DNA of 13,145 nucleotides from JBGTCY01 sp041748615 (GTDB lineage Bacteria; Bacteroidota; Bacteroidia; Chitinophagales; CAIOSU01): contig JBGTCY010000060.1 in NCBI GenBank assembly GCA_041748615.1, positions 1 through 13,145 on the forward strand, given 5' to 3'. Position 1 is the first letter of the stretch. Every line of letters starts with the position of its first letter. The notes below the pieces were generated by a model. It made no database searches and was not told where the DNA came from. It saw only the letters and a program-made list of their open reading frames with translations. The translations under genes and the position numbers were made by a program. Positions 7,523 to 13,145 of this stretch are shown piece by piece.

Positions 7523-7671
7523 TGGTTCTTTGCGACACCAACATTTTCATCAGCGCTTTTAACGGCAGGCTGGACACTATCGAAACACTTGATGAGATAG
7601 GTCTAAGTGAAGTTGTCCTCAGTGCGGTAACGGTGAGGTCGCGGAAAAAATCCTCATCAAGATTTTTTTAG
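7522..7671 (+). pseudogene. Truncated PIN-domain toxin (VapC-like)
   Basis: The frame starting in the TAATG overlap encodes 49 residues: MVLCDTNIFISAFNG, then about 20 residues, then EVVLSAVTV. This is the standard first part of a PIN domain, with the first catalytic Asp5 and Asn7 of the DTN motif and the second strand. After VTV, where an acidic helix (usually a Glu-containing segment) should continue, the sequence changes to RSRKKSSSRFF and stops. PIN toxins are normally 120-140 aa, so about two thirds, including the other catalytic acids, is gone. The loss abuts a convergent accessory operon, which suggests that integration or deletion there removed the end. No RNase activity is expected. 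Confidence 0.75.
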
Positions 7672-7702
7672 GAACCGGCAAGGCTAAGGTTTTTCTTTTT
7701 TT
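7645..7702. terminator. Possible bidirectional terminator between convergent genes
   Basis: AAAAAATC (7645-7652) and GATTTTTT (7661-7668) form an AU-rich stem around an 8-base loop, usable on either strand. Next to it AACC (7673-7676) pairs with GGTT (7688-7691), with inner GC pairs, and leads into a T-rich tract to 7702 on the plus strand. It lies between the converging truncated toxin and PLD/J genes, where a terminator is expected. The stems are weak. Confidence 0.35.
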
Positions 7703-7705
7703 AAT

Positions 7706-9085
7706 TCATCTCACTTTCATCTCCAACTCTTTCAACTGCTCTTCCAGTTTTTCTTTGGTTTCTCCAAAATACTTCTCCCAATCATCAATCTTACTGATGG
7801 TTTGGTAAGTTTCTGTTGATTTCAGTTCGGTAAGTTCAAGCGCTAATTTTTTGATTTGATTGCGCAGTCGCAATGCTTCCGCTTTTAACTTGGCTTTCTC
7901 GCTGATTTTTTCTGAGCGGGAGACGAAAAAATTTCCTTTATTGATTTCGTCAAGAATTTCCGTTACCCGTTTCAAATTGTTTTCCTGGTATGCCTGCTGC
8001 AACTCATTGAAAACTTCTTCCGCTTGTTTTTTCAATTCTTCAGCAACCCTGTCGGGATGGCATTTGCGTGTTGCCTCGCGATATTTTTTCTTCAGTTCCA
8101 CTTGCTGCTCCTCACTCAGGTCGTAATGCTTCTTTGATTTTGTTTCTTCATATTGTTTGTGATACTCCTCATAATCTTTCTTCGCCTCTTCAAATTCCCT
8201 TTGTTTCTCTTCGCTTTCCGGCACTTCTTTTTTGAGCAATTCAATTTTCAGTTTCAGGATTTTGCTGATGACCGCTCCGAGTAGCTGGTTGTGCCTGATG
8301 CCGAACTCCACCACTAACTTTTCCGCATCCGCTTTTTCATTGCTAATGGAAGTGAGTTCAAGTTCAAGCGATTTGATTTCCACTTTCAGCGCGTTCACCT
8401 CCGGGTCTTCATACAAAGCAAGTTGCTGATAGCGGTTGATGAAGATTTCGATTTTTGTTACGGCATCTGAATAGCGTTTCAGCTCCATATCATGTATCAG
8501 TTCATTAAGCTCCGCGCTGAATGACATGGCGCGCAGTTTAGCGATTTGAGAAGGCAGTTCATCGGTCTCGCCCAGCGAGATAAAGTTTTTCACCACTTGC
8601 AACCGCTTCACTAATTTGCCGATGTCAATTTCTTCTGCGGCTTTCTCACCGAAGTAATGCTCAACTAATCTGTTGAATTCATTTACGAATTGCAGTGACA
8701 ATTCATAGTCGCCTTTCGTCACCGTGATGTTCTCGTTGTTCAGTTGCGCCTTGCGGCTCCAGTTGTAGGAGCCTGTAATTACTACGTTACGGTCAATCAC
8801 GCAAAACTTATTGTGCATCATGCTCGACTCGCCATCGTGCGCTATTTTGTAAACCCTGCCGCCTGCTGATTGCAGCAGGTTCGTATCCACGCCATGTGCG
8901 CGGTTAATTTCATCTTCTATGGTAATAAGCCTGATAACAACTTTATTCTTTGCCCGTTGAACGAGCGCGGCAAACAAATCATCATCCGTAAACCACGGCA
9001 CCGCCACGCAGATTTCGCTTTGCGCCCTGCCGATTTCTGAGCGGATGACTTCCCTGATGTTTTCGAAGTGGGCTTGAGTTTCCAT
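7706..9085 (-). CDS. PLD-like nuclease / J-domain fusion protein with coiled coils
   Basis: The 459 residues combine three parts. Residues 1-145 form a phospholipase-D-superfamily domain with one HKD motif, HNKFCVID (His91, Lys93, Asp98), followed by GSYNWS (105-110) and Asn118. This single-motif form, as in Nuc and related endonucleases, dimerises to make one active site. Residues 150-320 are long charged helices, probably coiled coil. Residues about 320-384 form a J-domain with the HPD motif at 343-345 (KKYREATRKCHPDRV), expected to stimulate an Hsp70 ATPase. Another coiled coil (395-459) ends the protein. No signal peptide or membrane helix is seen. It starts 18 bp after hepT and is most likely cotranscribed with mntA-hepT. 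The architecture suggests a chaperone-recruiting nuclease or a regulated effector, but substrate and role are unknown. Confidence 0.85.
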   Translation of the reverse strand: METQAHFENIREVIRSEIGRAQSEICVAVPWFTDDDLFAALVQRAKNKVVIRLITIEDEINRAHGVDTNLLQSAGGRVYKIAHDGESSMMHNKFCVIDRNVVITGSYNWSRKAQLNNENITVTKGDYELSLQFVNEFNRLVEHYFGEKAAEEIDIGKLVKRLQVVKNFISLGETDELPSQIAKLRAMSFSAELNELIHDMELKRYSDAVTKIEIFINRYQQLALYEDPEVNALKVEIKSLELELTSISNEKADAEKLVVEFGIRHNQLLGAVISKILKLKIELLKKEVPESEEKQREFEEAKKDYEEYHKQYEETKSKKHYDLSEEQQVELKKKYREATRKCHPDRVAEELKKQAEEVFNELQQAYQENNLKRVTEILDEINKGNFFVSRSEKISEKAKLKAEALRLRNQIKKLALELTELKSTETYQTISKIDDWEKYFGETKEKLEEQLKELEMKVR

Positions 9086-9103
9086 GTAGATTACGGGAAT
9101 CGG

Positions 9104-9436
9104 TTATTGCAGCAGTTTTTCAACTTCTTCTTTCAGGGCGGGCAGATACTTGTTCATCACTTCCCACACCATTGCATCATCCACTTCGTCATAAGCATGG
9201 ATAATGCGGTTGCGCATACCAATGATGTTTTGCTTGTGCGAAATAGATAAGTCAGCGTTGATTTTTAATGCTTTGCCGAGAGCCTCACCGATAATTTCCA
9301 ATTTCCGCTCCACAGCAGCTTTCACCAGTTTGTTGCCTGTATAGCCTTCAAATGTTTTAATGCCTGTAGTCTGCTCTTGTATGAACAGAACACATTCACG
9401 AATATCGAGCAAATATTTTTTGATTTCTTCACTCAT
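9104..9436 (-). CDS. hepT: HEPN-domain toxin HepT (DUF86 family)
   Basis: The 110 residues form the all-helical HEPN/DUF86 fold. The diagnostic RX4HXY motif is intact in RNRIIHAY (Arg75, His80, Tyr82). In characterised pairs Arg and His are needed for RNase toxicity, and the Tyr is AMPylated by the cognate nucleotidyltransferase, which silences the toxin. Residues 40-52 (AAVERKLEIIGEA) are the typical DUF86 helix. The ATG overlaps the end of mntA by 8 bp (ATGAGTGA), so translation is probably coupled. The length is normal, and with both partners intact the pair looks functional. The downstream PLD/J gene is an unusual third member. Confidence 0.9.
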   Translation of the reverse strand: MSEEIKKYLLDIRECVLFIQEQTTGIKTFEGYTGNKLVKAAVERKLEIIGEALGKALKINADLSISHKQNIIGMRNRIIHAYDEVDDAMVWEVMNKYLPALKEEVEKLLQ

Positions 9437-9734
9437 AGAGGGGTGTTTTTGTTTTATTTACCACCTGAATGAAGTAAGGATTGCGCAGCGTATGCTCAGG
9501 AACCAAATCAACCGGACGTTTCAGTAATGCCTGAAGCTTTGCCTCCAAATCCCAGAAGTTTTGCGCGTACCCGTCAAAAGGAACTTTTTCGAAAGCGATA
9601 AGAATATCTATATCGCTCTCATCATTAAAATGTTCCGTGCATACCGAGCCAAATGCATACGCCCGCTTAACGTTATGAGTTTTGAGTAGTTGAATGACTT
9701 CCTTCAACTTGTTGCGGAGAATTGGCTGAAACAT
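9429..9734 (-). CDS. mntA: MNT-domain nucleotidyltransferase antitoxin MntA
   Basis: This minimal nucleotidyltransferase (101 aa) carries GSX10DXD: Gly29-Ser30, then Asp41 and Asp43 in DESDIDI. The third acidic residue is Asp76 in RPVDLV. Together these bind Mg-ATP. In the HepT/MntA type VII toxin-antitoxin family, the enzyme transfers AMP to the tyrosine of the HEPN toxin's RX4HXY motif. Here mntA precedes hepT and overlaps it by 8 bp, a standard arrangement. The ATG at 9734 gives the expected short helix before the catalytic core. All catalytic residues are present. A TATCTTTA (9739-9746, minus) just ahead is one mismatch from a -7 box but sits very close to the ATG. Confidence 0.9.
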   Translation of the reverse strand: MFQPILRNKLKEVIQLLKTHNVKRAYAFGSVCTEHFNDESDIDILIAFEKVPFDGYAQNFWDLEAKLQALLKRPVDLVPEHTLRNPYFIQVVNKTKTPLYE

Positions 9735-9798
9735 GAGGTAAAGATAATAAACGCCAGAGGTAAATCGCCTGTTAAATCAGATCACTTACTCTATTTCA

Positions 9799-11184
9799 CT
9801 ACCCGATGCGGCTCATTACTTTTTCTATGAGTTGGTCGGTGAGGTGGGGTTTGAAGGCTTTTTCCCAAACGGCATCGTTCATATCAAAATACTTCCAATC
9901 AAGTTTCTCGCTGTGCTTTTGTATCAATTCTATTGACCAAGGTATAACCCTGCTCCAACTAAGCTGATTCCAATCCCCTCTATTTTGATATTTTTCTATC
10001 AATTCATTTGTCCAAGGAATACCTTTATTGCCGCTAAGTCTTTCAAAATCCAGTTTATTCTGATATAGCTCAATCAACTCAATTGACCAAGGTATGCCTT
10101 CGTTGTAACTAAGACTTCCGAAATCCAATTCGTGCTGATATTTTTCAATCAATTCCATTGACCAAGGGAGAACTTTGTTATAACTAAGCGCCTTCCAATC
10201 AAACTTATTAATATATTTATCTATTAATTTCATTGTCCAGGGAATACCTTTATTGTAACTAAGCTGCGTCCAATCCCATTTGCTCTGATATCTTTCAATC
10301 AACTCTATTGACCATGGTAAGGTTGGGTTATCACTAAGACCACACAACTTCCACTCCCACTCCCACCGATTCTGATATTTTTCGATTAATTCCATTGTCC
10401 AAGGGATGCCTTTATTGCCGCTAAGTCTTTCAAAATCCAGTTTATTCTGATATAGCTCAATCAACTCAATTGACCAAGGCAAATGCTCATTGCGGCTTAA
10501 AACCTCCCAATCCCATTTGCTTTTAAATTCATCCAGGATGTCTATTGACCATTTGAAATTTTTCCGAAAACTTAAACCTCCGGGTGATGATGAACTGAAG
10601 TGAAGATTATACCCGTTGAGAAGAGCATCAGCATGATCACTACTAGTTACACTTTCATGCCCCCAATCCCATCTATCTTGAAATTCCCTTATTAACTCAA
10701 GGGTCCATGGCAAAGCTTCATTATTGCTTAGGTTATACCATGCCCATTTATCCTGAAATTCCCGGATTAGCTCAATCGTCCATGGCAGAGCTTCATTCTT
10801 GCTTAATTCGCCCCACCATTGCGATTTATCATATTGAAACTCCCGGATGAGTTCTATTGTCCATGGAATTGTTTTATTGCGGGCTAATCCCCACGACCAT
10901 TTATCCTTAAATTGTAAGATTAGCTCACTTGTCCATGGAAGGGAACCTTTACTGCTTAACAACCACCATAACCATTTATGCTCAAATTTCCCTAATAATT
11001 TCCCATTTAAAGGATAATATCTGCAAATCAACTTGATAAAGAAATCAGGATGTTTCAAACATAAATTGATAAGTCTTTGTTCAATTTCATGCGCCAACAG
11101 CCTATTAGTTATGGCAATAGCAGCCTGGCTTTTTTGAAGAGCCTGTTGGTTTGTTGATGGGAGGTTATGTGAGGTTTCAGACAT
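9799..11184 (-). CDS. Tryptophan-rich tandem-repeat protein, function unknown
   Basis: The 461-residue protein has an N-terminal helical region (1-80), then about 13 tandem units (82-438) of usually 25 residues, then a short C-terminal helix. The consensus is roughly [LI]PW[ST]xELIxxYQxKWDWxxLSxNxG, with PW at 83, 107, 134, 159, 236, 261, 290, 315, 340, 365, 390 and 415, and a degenerate KW at 211. Unit 4 carries an insertion of about 27 residues (175-205). Units vary from 24 to 29 residues. The pattern suggests a helical solenoid or scaffold for protein or nucleic-acid binding. I recall similar unnamed repeat proteins in Bacteroidota but know no function. It has no signal peptide, so it is probably cytoplasmic. 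It begins 5 bp after the DUF2971 gene, and its stop is 64 bp before mntA on the same strand. Confidence 0.8.
   Translation of the reverse strand: MSETSHNLPSTNQQALQKSQAAIAITNRLLAHEIEQRLINLCLKHPDFFIKLICRYYPLNGKLLGKFEHKWLWWLLSSKGSLPWTSELILQFKDKWSWGLARNKTIPWTIELIREFQYDKSQWWGELSKNEALPWTIELIREFQDKWAWYNLSNNEALPWTLELIREFQDRWDWGHESVTSSDHADALLNGYNLHFSSSSPGGLSFRKNFKWSIDILDEFKSKWDWEVLSRNEHLPWSIELIELYQNKLDFERLSGNKGIPWTMELIEKYQNRWEWEWKLCGLSDNPTLPWSIELIERYQSKWDWTQLSYNKGIPWTMKLIDKYINKFDWKALSYNKVLPWSMELIEKYQHELDFGSLSYNEGIPWSIELIELYQNKLDFERLSGNKGIPWTNELIEKYQNRGDWNQLSWSRVIPWSIELIQKHSEKLDWKYFDMNDAVWEKAFKPHLTDQLIEKVMSRIG
9871..10941 (-). repeat. In-frame ~75-bp tandem repeat array
   Basis: This is the DNA of the tryptophan-rich units, period mostly 75 bp, about 13 copies. 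Most copies have diverged, but a 71-bp stretch is identical at 10022-10092 and 10409-10479. The copies are 387 bp apart, a multiple of three, so the reading frame is kept. Confidence 0.85.
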
Positions 11185-11189
11185 AGCCT

Positions 11190-11945
11190 TTAATTGTATT
11201 TGCCGAATGAAATCATCGCACGAGGTTTTGTATATTTAGATTCACATACTTTATCAGCCAATCCATTCTCCATTGCCAATTTATAAATTTTGTTTCTCAC
11301 ATCTGAATCAGCTTCTGGACTTATAATAATCTTACGGATTAATTTTTGAACATCAATGCGTATCTCGGTACCCCTTTGATTTTGGTTTCTAAAAAAATTA
11401 TAATCAGAAAGCATTATCCTTATCTCATTCTCATGTGAGAATTTTTTTGGTTTTCTGGATGCAAGCTCTTTAGTATTCACCACCAACATATTGTTAGTTC
11501 TGGAATTTACATACTTAGCCAGTTCTATACTGCAATTTCTTTCGTCAGGCGATTCCATCAGTATATTTACTAATGTCTGAAGTTTAGTAAGAATTAATAC
11601 CCCTGCGCCATCGCTCACGAATTCACGCCACATTATTTTTGATTCAAAATCAGACTTGCGCCAGCAGTTAATGAACACGCCATATTTGAGGATATTGAGA
11701 TGTGCCATCTTGCTTCTATATTCGTTATTAGCGTTGTCGGGAAAATAAAATTTAGACTCTCTGCGAATATTACATTCTTCATCTTTCGTAAATACAGCTT
11801 CTTGATATTTTTCTTCATAGTGCCCCAAATTTGTTAACCACAGCTTAGAACTTTCAATAAGTATTTTGAAGCTGCCAAATGTCATATACCTTGCGAGGTA
11901 ACTATCCCTGCTAAAACACAAATTTGGACTCACTTGCACTTTCAT
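11190..11945 (-). CDS. DUF2971 family protein
   Basis: The 251 residues show the DUF2971 pattern: an N-terminal RYMTFGSFKILIESSKLWLTN (a SIDSSKLYLT-like helix-strand), a central CWRKSDFESKIMWREF (Cys94-Trp95, Glu101-Ser102, Met105-Trp106) with a following GAG strand, and late HENEIRIML and KIIISPEAD motifs. DUF2971 is widespread; its biochemical role is not established, and members often lie in accessory or defence regions. I start at the ATG at 11945. The frame stays open to a TTG at 12002 (270 aa), but a possible -7 box at 11954-11961 lies in that extension. A purine-rich GGAAGGAG also sits there, directly before a GTG at 11990, leaving some doubt. Its stop is 5 bp from the start of the W-repeat gene, so the two are cotranscribed. 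Confidence 0.75.
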   Translation of the reverse strand: MKVQVSPNLCFSRDSYLARYMTFGSFKILIESSKLWLTNLGHYEEKYQEAVFTKDEECNIRRESKFYFPDNANNEYRSKMAHLNILKYGVFINCWRKSDFESKIMWREFVSDGAGVLILTKLQTLVNILMESPDERNCSIELAKYVNSRTNNMLVVNTKELASRKPKKFSHENEIRIMLSDYNFFRNQNQRGTEIRIDVQKLIRKIIISPEADSDVRNKIYKLAMENGLADKVCESKYTKPRAMISFGKYN

Positions 11946-11953
11946 CGTAATGG

Positions 11954-11961
11954 CAAATTTA
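11954..11961 (-). promoter_or_regulatory. Possible -7 box before the DUF2971 gene
   Basis: On the minus strand TAAATTTG matches TAnnTTTG exactly, ending 8 bp before the ATG at 11945. No TTTG lies at the ideal -33 distance. If real, it would promote the DUF2971/W-repeat genes and possibly the three genes after them. Confidence 0.25.
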
Positions 11962-12041
11962 ATATGCTCAAATTGCTGCGTTATATTCACTCCTTCCCAC
12001 AAAAAGGAAAGAAATTAAGCTTATTCGACTTTTAACTTAAA

Positions 12042-12266
12042 ATGATAAAAATTAATTGGACAATATCTCCTGAAACAAAATACTCAAATCATATTGAGAC
12101 AGCTTGTGTATATAACAAAGAGATTGCATGGATCACCTTGCCTAAAAGAAGTCAACGGAGTAATTCTTGTTCCATTCAAATTAGTTTAAATACATTGTCA
12201 AAAAGAGAAACACATTTCTATACAAAAGATTTAAATTCGGGTAAAGCTAAAGTTGAAAAATTATAG
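12042..12266 (+). pseudogene. First domain of a two-domain small protein, interrupted by TAG
   Basis: This 74-residue frame matches the next one: IKINW aligns with IEIQW, YNKEIAWIT with VNGIEIAHIS, and KDLNSGKAKVEKL-stop-NEF with WDLNSAKAAVELIWNEF. The TAG at 12264-12266 stands where the sister copy has TGG (Trp), and the frame continues without a break into the ATG at 12276. A single G-to-A change could therefore have split one gene of 179 residues into two. It could also be read through or be a real short gene. The sequence is AT-rich, unlike the left half of the window. Function is unknown; there is no signal peptide or membrane helix. It diverges from the DUF2971 gene across 96 bp. Confidence 0.5.
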
Positions 12267-12275
12267 AATGAATTT

Positions 12276-12581
12276 ATGGAACAAGTAAGCAATTCCATAG
12301 AAATACAATGGAAATCTGATTCCTACCATCATAATGGATACCGCAGGTATAGTGCAAGCGTTAACGGAATAGAAATAGCTCACATCTCACGAATGGAAGA
12401 TGAAAGGAAATGGTCTCAATACTATTATTATTATGATTGTAAACTGCCACTAAAACATTCCTCAGAAAATAAACTTTTTACTTCTGGAACTCATTGGGAT
12501 TTAAACTCTGCTAAAGCAGCAGTTGAACTAATATGGAATGAATTTCGGAAGAAATTTGACCTTATATCCCCAGAGAAGTAG
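12276..12581 (+). CDS. Small protein of unknown function, second paralogous domain
   Basis: The 101 residues form one compact domain: IEIQW, then YRRYSASVNGIEIAHISR (a beta-hairpin-like segment), a tyrosine run (QYYYYYD), and the closing LNSAKAAVELIWNEFRKKF helix. It is paralogous to the preceding frame and in phase with it, separated by the TAG at 12264 and three codons. The ATG at 12276 may be only an internal methionine of a former fusion, or a new start created after the split. No named family is recognised. It may be expressed on its own, but no clear ribosome-binding site precedes it. Confidence 0.55.
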   Translation: MEQVSNSIEIQWKSDSYHHNGYRRYSASVNGIEIAHISRMEDERKWSQYYYYYDCKLPLKHSSENKLFTSGTHWDLNSAKAAVELIWNEFRKKFDLISPEK

Positions 12582-12652
12582 TAATCTTAATACTCAATAT
12601 TCAATAGAAACCACAGGATAAATCCCGAAATCCGAAGCACGTAAAGATTGCC

Positions 12653-13145
12653 ATGAATATAATTGACATCTCCTCCTTTCACTACTCATGCACAGGTTGC
12701 AAGTTTTCTACCGGTACAAACGGGCAATGCCAATATTATGGTGATTGCGCATATTCGGGGAAACTATGCAAACAGTTTCAGTTGAAAGGGAAAAGCCGGA
12801 AAGAAACGCTCAGGCGGTTCCCCATGCTCAATAGTTTGGAGGCAGGCGTTATATATCAAAAGGTTGACGAAGCCCGCAAGACGTTTGCCGTACCGGTGCA
12901 GTTCCTGATGGATGTGCGCGTACTTGCTGAAATCGGGTTGCCTTTGGTGAAAAAGACAACTTGGAAAAACGGGTTGCCGAAACAAGAAATCTCCTTTGAT
13001 GAATACGGAAGAATAAAATATCACATATCGAATCGCATATTTAATCAAACCCTCCAAGCCGACCGGCTTGATTATTTGTGGAAATACGGATATTTCTCCG
13101 GCGGAAATTACACCGAAAATTTGTTTTCGCAGATGCACCTTAAAC
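12653..13145 (+). CDS. Protein with cysteine-rich N-terminus, truncated by window end
   Basis: From the ATG at 12653 the frame runs 164 codons without a stop to the edge of the window, so the 3' end is missing. The N-terminus holds five cysteines in C-x2-C-x9-C-x5-C-x6-C spacing (residues 13-39), suggesting zinc binding or an Fe-S site. This is followed by a mixed alpha/beta sequence (FPMLNSLEAGVIYQKVDEAR, FLMDVRVLAEIGLPLVKK). I do not recognise the family. A 124-residue open frame exists on the opposite strand, but the plus frame is longer, has a normal start and a more protein-like composition. GC content rises compared with the AT-rich genes to its left, so this may be past the accessory block. 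Confidence 0.65.
   Translation, partial: MNIIDISSFHYSCTGCKFSTGTNGQCQYYGDCAYSGKLCKQFQLKGKSRKETLRRFPMLNSLEAGVIYQKVDEARKTFAVPVQFLMDVRVLAEIGLPLVKKTTWKNGLPKQEISFDEYGRIKYHISNRIFNQTLQADRLDYLWKYGYFSGGNYTENLFSQMHLK

Noticed and set aside
7635..7705. Frameshifted continuation of the PIN toxin (GEVAEKILIKIFLG in the next frame)
   Set aside because: The alternative frame is open but does not show the acidic residues or later motifs of a PIN domain, so truncation is more likely than a simple frameshift.
7706..9085. Classical phospholipase D or cardiolipin synthase
   Set aside because: Only one HKD motif is present and there are no membrane segments; the single-motif form fits a dimeric nuclease-type PLD protein better.
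9871..10941. CRISPR-like periodic repeats
   Set aside because: The period is about 75 bp with no spacers, copies keep the reading frame, and the repeat encodes a consistent protein motif, so this is a coding tandem repeat.
12764..13138. 124-residue open frame on the minus strand
   Set aside because: It lies inside a longer plus-strand frame (12653 to the edge) that has a normal start and a more protein-like composition; no domain is recognisable in the minus frame.

Overview
The window looks like chromosome from a member of the Bacteroidota, probably an environmental lineage near Chitinophagales or Sphingobacteriales. Supporting signs are a DUF2490 outer-membrane-type protein, a secreted protein with MORN-like repeats, few Shine-Dalgarno sequences, several matches to the Bacteroidota -7 box (TAnnTTTG), and intergenic inverted repeats of the kind common in these genomes. 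This placement is an inference from gene content, not a phylogeny.

Left half (1-7149), housekeeping and envelope genes. NADP-dependent isocitrate dehydrogenase (icd, minus) and the Holliday-junction motor ruvB (plus) diverge from a 304-bp spacer that carries nested inverted repeats. Three plus-strand genes follow: a DUF2490 protein, a secreted protein with MORN-like repeats and an unknown helical C-terminal region, and a YbdG-type MscS mechanosensitive channel. The start of the MORN-like gene overlaps a dispersed-repeat-like sequence.

Middle (7150-9734), toxin-antitoxin material. An intact VapB-like antitoxin gene overlaps a PIN-domain toxin gene by one base, but the toxin is cut to 49 residues. 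Converging on it from the right is a tightly packed minus-strand operon: mntA (nucleotidyltransferase antitoxin), hepT (HEPN toxin, 8-bp overlap with mntA), and, 18 bp later, an unusual protein that joins a single-HKD phospholipase-D-type nuclease domain to coiled coils and a J-domain with an HPD motif.

Right part (9799-13145), accessory genes. A DUF2971 protein is followed after 5 bp by a tryptophan-rich protein built from about 13 repeats of roughly 25 residues. Both lie on the same strand as, and directly upstream of, mntA-hepT-PLD/J, so all five genes could form one transcription unit. Divergent from them is a small AT-rich gene encoding two paralogous domains in one frame, split by a TAG where the sister copy has TGG. 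A gene with a cysteine-rich N-terminus runs off the right edge.

The best candidates for an undescribed system are the PLD/J-domain protein coupled to HepT/MntA, and the DUF2971 plus W-repeat pair next to it.
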